Of a stretch of DNA of 10,695 nt, positions 1 through 5,762 are shown piece by piece. Numbering within the stretch: the first letter of the stretch is position 1; every line of letters starts with the position of its first letter. This DNA comes from Anaerolineales bacterium (lineage in GTDB: Bacteria > Chloroflexota > Anaerolineae > Anaerolineales > E44-bin32), in contig JAUWFP010000052.1 of the NCBI GenBank assembly GCA_030606845.1, forward strand, positions 1-10,695, in the 5' to 3' direction. The notes below the pieces were generated by a model that was not told the DNA's origin, did no database searches, and was given only the letters and a program-made list of their open reading frames with translations. The position numbers and the translations under genes are program-made.

Positions 1-53
1 AGGCAATACTCGACGATTACTTTCGCCAGATTTTCAATACGATAGTCGGCCAT
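1..53 (-). CDS. M29-type aminopeptidase, N-terminal fragment (cut by window edge)
   Basis: Only the first 17 codons and part of the 18th are present; the gene runs off the left edge. The readable N-terminus is MADYRIENLAKVIVEYC. It matches 11 of the first 18 positions of the neighbouring complete M29 aminopeptidase, which begins MADFRLTNLAKTIVHYS, so the two are very probably tandem paralogues. The ATG at 51-53 is preceded by a good ribosome binding site, GAGGAG (61-66, minus strand), with a 7-nt spacer. The gene starts 40 nt after the upstream M29 stop codon, with no terminator between them, so the two are probably co-transcribed. The family assignment rests on similarity to the neighbour alone; no catalytic residue lies in the visible part. 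Confidence 0.7.
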   Translation of the reverse strand, partial: MADYRIENLAKVIVEYC

Positions 54-93
54 TCAGTTTCTCCTCTATAGAAATTTCAACCACACCAGCAGG

Positions 94-1218
94 CTACACT
101 TTAAACTCACCTGATTCGTAGAACAGCTCCCCATCGGCGAAGATTTGACCGCCGTCGCGCATATCGCAGATCAAATCCCAGTGGATCGCGCTTTCGTTCT
201 TCCCGCCGACCTCGGCGAAACCGAATCCGAGCGCCATGTGAATCGTTCCGCCGATTTTTTCATCGAAGAGGATGTTCTTAATGAAGCGGTTGATGCGTTT
301 GTTGGTCCCGATGGCAAATTCTCCCAAGTAGCGCGCCCCCTTATCTGTGTCGAGCATGCTGATCAGGAAATCCTGGTTCTTCTCTGCGCTCGCCTCCACG
401 ACCTTACCCTTTTTAAATTTTAACTCTACCCCTTCCACCTCTCTGCCCTGGCGGATCGCCGGATAGGTGAAGCGGACCCAGCCATTCACCGCGTCCTCCA
501 CCGGACTGGTGAAAATCTCGCCGCTGGGCATGTTCTTTTTGCCATCCGAGTTGATGAAATCCCGTCCATCAATCGATACTTCCAGATCAACATGCGGACC
601 TTTCACCGAGAGCAATTTCTTGCCCTTCAACCAATCCACGAGCCTTTGCTGCTCATCGTGTATCTTGTTCCACTCGGCGACTGGATCATTCGTATCAGAG
701 AATGTTGTGCCGAAAACGTAGTCTGAAAATTCCTCGAGGCTCATCTCCGCGTCCTGTGCCACGGCCCGGGTTGGGTACAGGGTTATCACCCAACGCAGAT
801 CACCTGCAGCGGCGCGCTGCCGATAGATCTTTGTCACCTCTGTATATGCCCGCGCCCGCAGTTGCTGCTTCGCCGGGTCTACATTGCTCAAGCGGCGAGT
901 GTTCGACTGGCTCTGGAGGACAACCATCACATCGAACTCTTCACGCACCATTTTGTCAAAACGATTGACGTGCTGGATCTGATCATCATTCCCTTCCGTG
1001 AAGAGGATATATTCCAGCGCTTCCGTCTCGGCGCGTGAGCGCAGCCCTCCAAGCAGAACATACGGATACCCACCAGCCGCCAGTGCCTGCCGGTAGACCT
1101 CCTCCGCCAGCGGCAGCGCCACCGGTTGGGTGAGGATGCCGACATGATCCCCGGGCTTAACCTCGGTGGAGTAATGGACGATGGTTTTGGCGAGGTTTGT
1201 TAAGCGAAAATCAGCCAT
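94..1218 (-). CDS. M29 family metallo-aminopeptidase (AmpS/AmpT-like)
   Basis: Cytoplasmic enzyme predicted to remove N-terminal residues from peptides using a pair of divalent metal ions. The protein has 374 residues, slightly shorter than typical M29 enzymes (about 400). The N-terminal part (about 1-190) matches the family's first domain. The C-terminal part carries the expected metal-ligand landmarks: GEIFTSPVE at 233-241 (E234), GEFAIGTN at 299-306 (E300), IHMALGFGF from 326 (H327) and HWDLICD at 346-352 (H346, D348). The assignment of individual ligands is my inference from the family pattern. No signal peptide is visible. The ATG at 1216-1218 is supported by AAGGAG (1228-1233, minus strand) with a 9-nt spacer, and a TATAAT box lies further upstream. 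A second M29 gene begins 40 nt downstream. Substrate preference cannot be read from the sequence. Confidence 0.88.
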   Translation of the reverse strand: MADFRLTNLAKTIVHYSTEVKPGDHVGILTQPVALPLAEEVYRQALAAGGYPYVLLGGLRSRAETEALEYILFTEGNDDQIQHVNRFDKMVREEFDVMVVLQSQSNTRRLSNVDPAKQQLRARAYTEVTKIYRQRAAAGDLRWVITLYPTRAVAQDAEMSLEEFSDYVFGTTFSDTNDPVAEWNKIHDEQQRLVDWLKGKKLLSVKGPHVDLEVSIDGRDFINSDGKKNMPSGEIFTSPVEDAVNGWVRFTYPAIRQGREVEGVELKFKKGKVVEASAEKNQDFLISMLDTDKGARYLGEFAIGTNKRINRFIKNILFDEKIGGTIHMALGFGFAEVGGKNESAIHWDLICDMRDGGQIFADGELFYESGEFKV

Positions 1219-1438
1219 GAAGTGTTTCTCCTTAAGAATAGGACGCGGTGCACAGGAAACTAGATTATAGTCCCACCCATTCTACAACCGCCATCCTAAG
1301 TGGGTTCATGCATGGGTGTTAACCAAAATATCGATGGGTTTTTCGGCTTTGGTCTTGGATAGAATATGGGGAATAACTTATGGGTCTTACCCAGGCTACA
1401 AACGGAAAATGAGAATGTATCCTGCGTTGGATTAGCCC
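1219..1438. promoter_or_regulatory. Intergenic region with clustered TGGGT motifs
   Basis: This 220-nt gap separates the kinase stop from the M29 start, both on the minus strand. It contains the TATAAT box and an unusual cluster of the pentamer TGGGT: plus-strand copies begin at 1301, 1313, 1335 and 1381, and reverse copies (ACCCA) at 1275 and 1389. The last pair forms a tight hairpin (1381-1393, 5-bp stem, CTT loop). A CATGCATG palindrome lies at 1307-1314. I see no U-tract terminator for the kinase gene and no ORF. A role as operator is inference. Confidence 0.35.
1264..1269 (-). promoter_or_regulatory. Probable -10 box for the M29 aminopeptidase pair
   Basis: The minus strand reads TATAAT, a perfect -10 consensus. 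Transcription would start near 1257, giving a leader of about 40 nt that contains the AAGGAG ribosome binding site. The expected -35 position (about 1287-1292) reads GGCGGT on the minus strand and is not convincing. Either an activator is needed or the match is chance. Confidence 0.42.
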
Positions 1439-2932
1439 CTACCATTCACCTTCGAGCACACAACCATCATTCAGAATAAGCTGCAATGAATAGCCCGTGG
1501 TTTCCGCCGCATATTCGAAGGTTATTGTGATGAAAGTAGATTTTCCTGCTTTAATCGTGTTATCGACGCCATCGACCCGGTGCAGCTCACCATCTCCCTC
1601 GGCGTCGCCTTTCCAGAGCACGAGTTCACCCAGTTGGATCTGTTCAGGAAGGCCGTTTGTCAGCAGCGGCCACCCCGGACTTATATCCTCCAGGTGAAAA
1701 TCCTCCACGCCGGCATTGTCGATCAACCAGGTCACTTCATCCCCGGCCACACTCGGTTTGAAAAGCGCCAACCCCGGGCATGCGCTGGAAGTGATCGGTA
1801 ACATCGGCGAGGTTGGGCTCGGCTCTGGTTCACTTGTGGCAGTGGAAGAAACCTCCGCTGAGGCAGTCTCGACGCCCCCTGTAGATGTCCCATCATTCGC
1901 AGAGGGGGTGAGCACCGTTGACCCACTACCCAGACCGCGCACCACCACGAAAGCGGCGATCGCCAGGACGGGAATTAATGCAGCGATAATCCAGCCGGCA
2001 CCTCGACGCCGAGGGGCAATCTCGGGGGCTGCCGCGGGAGATGACACAGCTTCAACACGTTCAATGTAGGTAGTAGGCGCTGCGGCGATGCGCTCGAACT
2101 CCGGAAGAGGTTTCCCGGCTAAAGCAGCCTGGTAAGCCTCTTTCAAGGCCCTGACGCTCGGGAATCGTTTCTCCGGCTTTTTGGCCAGGGCTTTGAGAAT
2201 CACGACTTCAAGGTCCGGTGGGAGATCTGGGCTGAAGCGGCGCGGGCGCGGCACCGGTTCCTGGATGTGTGCTAGGACGGTTGCCATAGGAGAACCTGAG
2301 TCGAAAGGCAGGCGCCCGGTCGCCATCTCATAAAGGATTACTCCCAGAGAATATTGGTCGGAACGGGCATCCAATTGTTCCCCTCTGCCCTGTTCGGGCG
2401 AGACATAGGCCGGCGTACCCATCAGCATTGAGCCGGTGAGACTGCTGTGCCCTTCGATGACCCGCGCTAATCCGAAATCCGTCAGGCATGCATTCCCTGA
2501 GTCGTCCAGAATAACATTCGATGGTTTTATATCTCTGTGGATCACACCATTCTCATGGGCGAAGGCCAGAGCATCCGCCAATTGGCCGATCCATCTTGTG
2601 CTTTCCTCACCCGAAATTGCCCCCCGCGCAATGCGCTGGTGCATTGTTTCACCACGGATTAAAGGCATCACAATATAAATGGTGCCCTTATACTGCCCAT
2701 ACGCGAGGACAGGGACGATATTCTCGTGTTTGAGTTGGGAAACCAGCTGCGCTTCACGCCGGAAGCGCTTAACGAAGCGGCGATCCGAGGTCATCGTCGG
2801 GGAAAGAACCTTTAGGGCAACTTCCTCTTGAGAGCGAGTGTCGACGGCGAGATAGACCGTCGCCATGCCTCCCTGGCCGATCCTCTCGATGATCCGGTAA
2901 TGATCTAATGCCTGACCGATGAGTGAGCTCAT
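1439..2932 (-). CDS. Membrane-anchored Ser/Thr protein kinase (PknB-like) with extracytoplasmic C-terminal domain
   Basis: Eukaryotic-type kinase, 497 residues from the chosen start. The cytoplasmic kinase domain (about 10-270) has all key elements: glycine-rich loop IGQGGMATVY (18-27), K41 in VALKVL, E60 of helix C, HRDIKPSN (132-139, catalytic D134), TDFG (151-154) and SPE (178-180). It should therefore be active. A basic linker (RRR at 308-310) precedes one membrane span (about 313-332). A Ser/Thr/Pro/Glu-rich spacer (about 335-384) follows, then an outside domain bounded by C385 and C491. There are no PASTA repeats. I chose the ATG at 2930-2932 because MSSLIGQALDHYRIIERIG begins like other PknB-type kinases. 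An in-frame ATG at 3008-3010 would add 26 residues of unrelated character. Neither start has a clear ribosome binding site. The kinase is transcribed divergently from the amino-acid importer operon; a functional link to it is speculative. Confidence 0.9.
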   Translation of the reverse strand: MSSLIGQALDHYRIIERIGQGGMATVYLAVDTRSQEEVALKVLSPTMTSDRRFVKRFRREAQLVSQLKHENIVPVLAYGQYKGTIYIVMPLIRGETMHQRIARGAISGEESTRWIGQLADALAFAHENGVIHRDIKPSNVILDDSGNACLTDFGLARVIEGHSSLTGSMLMGTPAYVSPEQGRGEQLDARSDQYSLGVILYEMATGRLPFDSGSPMATVLAHIQEPVPRPRRFSPDLPPDLEVVILKALAKKPEKRFPSVRALKEAYQAALAGKPLPEFERIAAAPTTYIERVEAVSSPAAAPEIAPRRRGAGWIIAALIPVLAIAAFVVVRGLGSGSTVLTPSANDGTSTGGVETASAEVSSTATSEPEPSPTSPMLPITSSACPGLALFKPSVAGDEVTWLIDNAGVEDFHLEDISPGWPLLTNGLPEQIQLGELVLWKGDAEGDGELHRVDGVDNTIKAGKSTFITITFEYAAETTGYSLQLILNDGCVLEGEW

Positions 2933-3111
2933 ATCAATCGTTTGTAAGGTCTGGGCTTTTATCGAACTATCATTCCATGTAAATACTGTGGATGCCAGAA
3001 AGCGTACCATGTGAAAGTGCTCTAAGCAAAGGGGACAAAGGTCGGGTCGGACTTATCAACGAAAATATCATCGCTTGAAACGGCATCAGGGGAAGCGTCC
3101 GCTACGCAAAC

Positions 3112-3140
3112 TTGACATCCATTCGTGGATACTCTAGGAT
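3112..3140 (+). promoter_or_regulatory. Sigma-70-type promoter of the aapJQMP operon
   Basis: A perfect -35 hexamer TTGACA (3112-3117) is followed after exactly 17 nt by TAGGAT (3135-3140), which matches four of six -10 positions, including the first two and last two. Transcription should begin near 3147. This would give a leader of about 205 nt before the aapJ start codon, which is long for a transporter operon. Confidence 0.68.
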
Positions 3141-3143
3141 AAC

Positions 3144-3157
3144 TAATACCAATATTA
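3144..3157. promoter_or_regulatory. Perfect dyad overlapping the predicted aap transcription start
   Basis: TAATA-CCAA-TATTA is a perfect 5-bp inverted repeat with a 4-nt centre, positioned 3-16 nt after the -10 box. Its placement across +1 is typical of a repressor operator. A second imperfect pair, GGAT (3137-3140) and ATCC (3158-3161), surrounds it but is not centred on the same axis. Identification as an operator is inference; AT-rich dyads this short also occur by chance. Confidence 0.35.
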
Positions 3158-3158
3158 A

Positions 3159-3227
3159 TCCTCTCGCATAAGACGATTCAATCATCGCTTGCTTCTTCAC
3201 TACCTAGGGATCACAAGGGCGAGAGGA
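3159..3227 (+). ncRNA. Structured leader RNA candidate upstream of aapJ
   Basis: TCCTCTCGC (3159-3167) pairs perfectly with GCGAGAGGA (3219-3227), a 9-bp stem closing a 51-nt interior. Inside it, 3170-3177 pairs with 3184-3190 (AAG, one bulged A, CGAT against ATCGCTT), giving a 7-bp hairpin with a 6-nt loop. A short CCT/AGG helix (3203-3205 with 3216-3218) could complete a three-way junction. The element begins about 12 nt after the predicted transcription start. I do not recognise it as a known riboswitch class. No U-tract follows, so any control would act on translation or RNA stability. Confidence 0.35.
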
Positions 3228-3263
3228 GTTCTGTCAAATCAGGCAAAACCGTAACATATCAAC

Positions 3264-3282
3264 AGGAAGGAGGTGGCTTCCT
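3264..3282 (+). promoter_or_regulatory. Hairpin enclosing a strong Shine-Dalgarno-like sequence in the aapJ leader
   Basis: AGGAAG (3264-3269) pairs with CTTCCT (3277-3282) across the 7-nt loop GAGGTGG. The sequence AAGGAGGTG (3267-3275) is an almost ideal anti-Shine-Dalgarno complement, yet it lies 78 nt before the aapJ start, which has its own GGAGGAG. A GTG at 3273 opens an 18-codon frame ending with TAA at 3327-3329, so a leader peptide is possible. The only site that would serve it is AGGA at 3264-3267, 5 nt upstream. Confidence 0.3.
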
Positions 3283-3352
3283 CAACATTCTTCGATTCAA
3301 TGCTCGTTGGTACAAAACCATCATCGTAATTCCAAATGGAGGAGACTAGATA

Positions 3353-4483
3353 ATGCGTAAATTTTCATTACCCCTTGCAAGCCTAATAATCCTGGCTATG
3401 CTTCTTTCCGCGTGCGGCACGCCAAGCGGGGGTGAAATCGTAGAGGTTGAGGTCACCCGAATCGTAGAAGTTGAAGTCACCACAGAAGGAGATATTCAGG
3501 TTGTGAATGCACCCGGGTATGGTGAAATCTTGGCCCGAGTGCAGGAAAGAGGCCGCGTCGTATGTGCTGGTCGAACTGACCTGCTCGGTTTCGGATACCT
3601 CGATGACGATGGCCGCAACATCGGCTTCGATATCGACTTATGCCGAGCTGTCGCCGCAGCAGTCCTTGGTGATCCCGAAGCCATCGAGATTGTCCCTGTG
3701 ACGGCAGCTGAGCGCGGTCCTGTGATTCAAACAGGCGAAGTCGATCTCTTGAGCCGCAATGTTACCTGGACTTCAAGCCGCGATTCCCAGTGGGGCAACT
3801 TCACAATCACGATGTTCTATGACGGTCAGGGATACATGGTCCGTGCGGACAGCGGCATCAAATCTCAAGATGACATGGACGGCGCCAGCGTTTGCGTCAC
3901 CAGCGGTACAACGACGGAGAAAAACCTCGCCGCCGACTTCAGAGAGCGAGGGTTGGACTTTGAAGCTGTGATCTTCGAGGACACTTCCTCGGTCTACAAC
4001 GCCTTCTTCGAGGGTCGTTGTGATGTCACCACAAGTGACCGCTCGCAGCTCGCAGCCATCCAAGCCGGCGCGGATAATCCGGCGGATTACATGATCCTGC
4101 CCATGATTATCTCCAAGGAACCGCTCACGCCTGTCGTACCCCATGGCGACGATCAGTGGTTTGACATCGTCAAGCTCGTCATGTACGCCCTGATCAATGC
4201 CGAGAATCCCGCTTATGGCCCCATCACGCAGGCAACGGTGGATGATGTTTTGGCTAGTGATAACATCAAGGGCAAGACAGTCCTTGGCGTCGAAGGCGAT
4301 TGGGGTTATTCATCACTCGGCCTCGATGCAGATGCACTGGCAAATGCCCTCAGGGCTGTCGGAAACTACGGAGAAGTCTACAATCGCTACATGGGACCAG
4401 CTGGGATCGCGTTTACCTTACCGCGCGGTTTGAACGAACACTGGACCGATGGCGGGTTGATCTACGCTCCGCCAATCAAGTAG
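3353..4483 (+). CDS. aapJ: General L-amino-acid ABC transporter, substrate-binding lipoprotein (AapJ-like)
   Basis: Captures extracellular L-amino acids and delivers them to the AapQM channel. The 376-residue protein starts with a lipoprotein signal: basic MRK, a hydrophobic stretch (4-18) and the lipobox LSAC (18-21), so C21 should be lipidated and anchor it to the membrane. Two 8-residue repeats, IVEVEVTR and IVEVEVTT (29-44), form a linker. The family-3 solute-binding domain (about 58-376) includes GFDIDLCRAVAAAVLGDP (91-108), GEVDLLSRNVTWT (128-140), YDGQGYMV (156-163) and ASVCVTSGTTTE (178-189). It ends in RGLNEHWTDGGLIYAPPIK, all closely AapJ-like. The ATG at 3353 follows GGAGGAG (3338-3344) with an 8-nt spacer. 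It is the first gene of the operon and is followed by a strong hairpin. Amino-acid breadth is inferred from the AapJ family; the exact preference cannot be read off. Confidence 0.93.
   Translation: MRKFSLPLASLIILAMLLSACGTPSGGEIVEVEVTRIVEVEVTTEGDIQVVNAPGYGEILARVQERGRVVCAGRTDLLGFGYLDDDGRNIGFDIDLCRAVAAAVLGDPEAIEIVPVTAAERGPVIQTGEVDLLSRNVTWTSSRDSQWGNFTITMFYDGQGYMVRADSGIKSQDDMDGASVCVTSGTTTEKNLAADFRERGLDFEAVIFEDTSSVYNAFFEGRCDVTTSDRSQLAAIQAGADNPADYMILPMIISKEPLTPVVPHGDDQWFDIVKLVMYALINAENPAYGPITQATVDDVLASDNIKGKTVLGVEGDWGYSSLGLDADALANALRAVGNYGEVYNRYMGPAGIAFTLPRGLNEHWTDGGLIYAPPIK
3437..3484 (+). repeat. 24-nt tandem repeat in aapJ (two copies)
   Basis: Two in-frame 24-nt copies (3437-3460, 3461-3484) each encode IVEVEVT followed by R or T. 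They differ at only a few bases, mostly third positions, so selection appears to hold the amino-acid pattern. They lie just after the lipidated cysteine and probably act as a rigid or coiled linker. Similar VEVT-type repeats are common in Chloroflexota binding lipoproteins. Confidence 0.75.
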
Positions 4484-4499
4484 CAACGTCTCTCACAGA

Positions 4500-4530
4500 T
4501 GAGCAGCCCGGAGAATATTCGGGCTGCTCA
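4500..4530 (+). promoter_or_regulatory. Intercistronic hairpin between aapJ and aapQ
   Basis: TGAGCAGCCCG (4500-4510) and CGGGCTGCTCA (4520-4530) form a perfect 11-bp GC-rich stem with the 9-nt loop GAGAATATT, beginning 17 nt after the aapJ stop. The sequence after it (GGTTGTCTCTC) is not a U-tract, so it is unlikely to be a full terminator. Hairpins here usually protect the binding-protein mRNA from 3' decay or cause partial termination, giving more binding protein than channel. Confidence 0.72.
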
Positions 4531-4559
4531 GGTTGTCTCTCATAAACGAATACAAACGG

Positions 4560-5762
4560 ATGTCATCTTCGAATTCATACAGCAAATCCCAGGCTCGTAA
4601 AAGCATCCCCTTCTGGCGTGATGAGCGTGTGTTGATGGCGGCGGCTCAGGTGATTTCAGCAATCATCGTCATCGGCGCATTGATATGGATTGCGGTGAAC
4701 GTGCTGGAAGCTGCGAAACTACGTGGGTTAAGCCTCGGTTTTGACTTCATCAACGACCCAGCGGGGTTCCCCATCAGTGAGTCGGTGATTCCCTATGATG
4801 ATTCCTACACCTTCGGCACCGCCTTCCTGGTGGGGCTGCTCAACACTCTGAAAGTTTCAATCGTCGGTATTCTGTTGGCGACAATTCTCGGCACCATAGT
4901 AGGGCTGGCACGTCTCTCAACCAATTGGCTGGTCAACAAGATCGCTCTTGCCTACATCGAGCTTCACCGGAATGTCCCTCTGCTTGTTCTCCTTTTCATT
5001 TGGTACTTTGCAATCTTCAATAAATTACCTCCCGCAAAGGGAAGTCTCGAGCTCCCGGGTCCCATCTACTTAAACCAGCGCGGTTTGTACTTATCATGGC
5101 CACGACTTACGGAAACCGGAGGCGTGTTTGCAATTTCTCTCCTTGTTGGTTTGATTGTGGCAATCATTGTGTGGATTTACCTGCGGCGCCTGCGCGAGCG
5201 CAGTGGTCGTTCGACATACTTCGCCGGGGTGAGCTTCGCCGTCATGCTCGTATCTGCTGTTCTGGGTTTGGCGCTCTCGGCATGGCAACCGCTCTGGATT
5301 GATATCCCAGTTTTTGAAGGGTTTAACTTTACAGGCGGGCTCAGGCTCACCCCTGAATTCGGCGCGCTGCTTGTCGGTCTGGTCATGTACACTGCAGCCT
5401 TTATCGCTGAAGTCGTCCGGGCAGGGATCCAGGCTGTTAACCTCGGGCAAATGGAGGCCGCGAAAGCTGTTGGGCTTAAACCAATGCAAACCCTCGGGCT
5501 TGTCATTATCCCCCAAGCCATGCGTGTCATCATTCCACCACTTATTAGCCAAACCCTGAATCTGACGAAGAACTCAAGTCTTGCCCTGGCCATCGGCTAC
5601 GCAGACCTCTTTAACGTTGGGCGCATCATGATTAATCAAGCCGGCAGAGCAGTGCCGGTCTTCAGCATGGTCATGGTGACATACCTGGTTTTGAGCTTGA
5701 TTACGTCATTAATCCTGAACATCTACAACCGTAAAATTCAGATAAGTGAGAGATCCTCGTGA
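4560..5762 (+). CDS. aapQ: General L-amino-acid ABC transporter, permease (AapQ-like)
   Basis: Integral membrane subunit that pairs with AapM to form the amino-acid channel. The 400-residue length equals that of typical AapQ proteins. Hydrophobic segments are visible at about 25-48, 88-118, 126-153, 187-208, 221-242, 266-290 and 365-388. The AapQ/HisMQ-type motif HRNVPLLVLLFIWYF is at 136-150. The ATPase-docking EAA loop, EAAKAVGLKPMQTLG, is at 299-313, with IIPQA at 316-320 and LNLTKNSSLALAIGY after it. I prefer the ATG at 4560, although it has no clear ribosome binding site; an in-frame TTG at 4533 would add nine residues but sits directly against the hairpin. The stop overlaps the next start by 4 nt (GTGA), indicating translational coupling to aapM. 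Confidence 0.92.
   Translation: MSSSNSYSKSQARKSIPFWRDERVLMAAAQVISAIIVIGALIWIAVNVLEAAKLRGLSLGFDFINDPAGFPISESVIPYDDSYTFGTAFLVGLLNTLKVSIVGILLATILGTIVGLARLSTNWLVNKIALAYIELHRNVPLLVLLFIWYFAIFNKLPPAKGSLELPGPIYLNQRGLYLSWPRLTETGGVFAISLLVGLIVAIIVWIYLRRLRERSGRSTYFAGVSFAVMLVSAVLGLALSAWQPLWIDIPVFEGFNFTGGLRLTPEFGALLVGLVMYTAAFIAEVVRAGIQAVNLGQMEAAKAVGLKPMQTLGLVIIPQAMRVIIPPLISQTLNLTKNSSLALAIGYADLFNVGRIMINQAGRAVPVFSMVMVTYLVLSLITSLILNIYNRKIQISERSS

Larger units (their letters stand above)
2933..3352. promoter_or_regulatory. Divergent intergenic region between kinase and amino-acid importer operon
   Basis: These 420 nt hold no convincing protein gene apart from a possible short leader peptide. The right half contains a plus-strand promoter at 3112-3140, a dyad at the predicted start of transcription (3144-3157), a leader RNA with a 9-bp long-range stem (3159-3227), and a hairpin around a strong Shine-Dalgarno-like sequence (3264-3282). 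The left half (2933-3110) presumably carries the kinase promoter on the minus strand, but I find no clear -35/-10 pair there. Confidence 0.6.

Noticed and set aside
1381..1393. TGGGT-CTT-ACCCA hairpin as kinase terminator
   Set aside because: The stem is only 5 bp and no U-tract follows it on the minus strand.
2965..2995. Minus-strand kinase promoter with TTTACA and TAAAAG hexamers
   Set aside because: Both hexamers are poor matches and the spacing is short; equally good pairs occur elsewhere in the region.
3195..3240. Resemblance of the leader (CTAGGGATC...GGGCGAGAGG) to a guanidine-I/ykkC-type riboswitch
   Set aside because: A few bases match the conserved core from memory, but the rest of the motif and the expected downstream GC-rich section are missing, and the GCGAGAGG segment is better explained by the 9-bp stem.
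5094..5593. Two overlapping minus-strand open frames (152 and 138 codons) inside aapQ
   Set aside because: Both are antisense shadows of aapQ and overlap each other; no motif, membrane pattern or ribosome binding site supports them.
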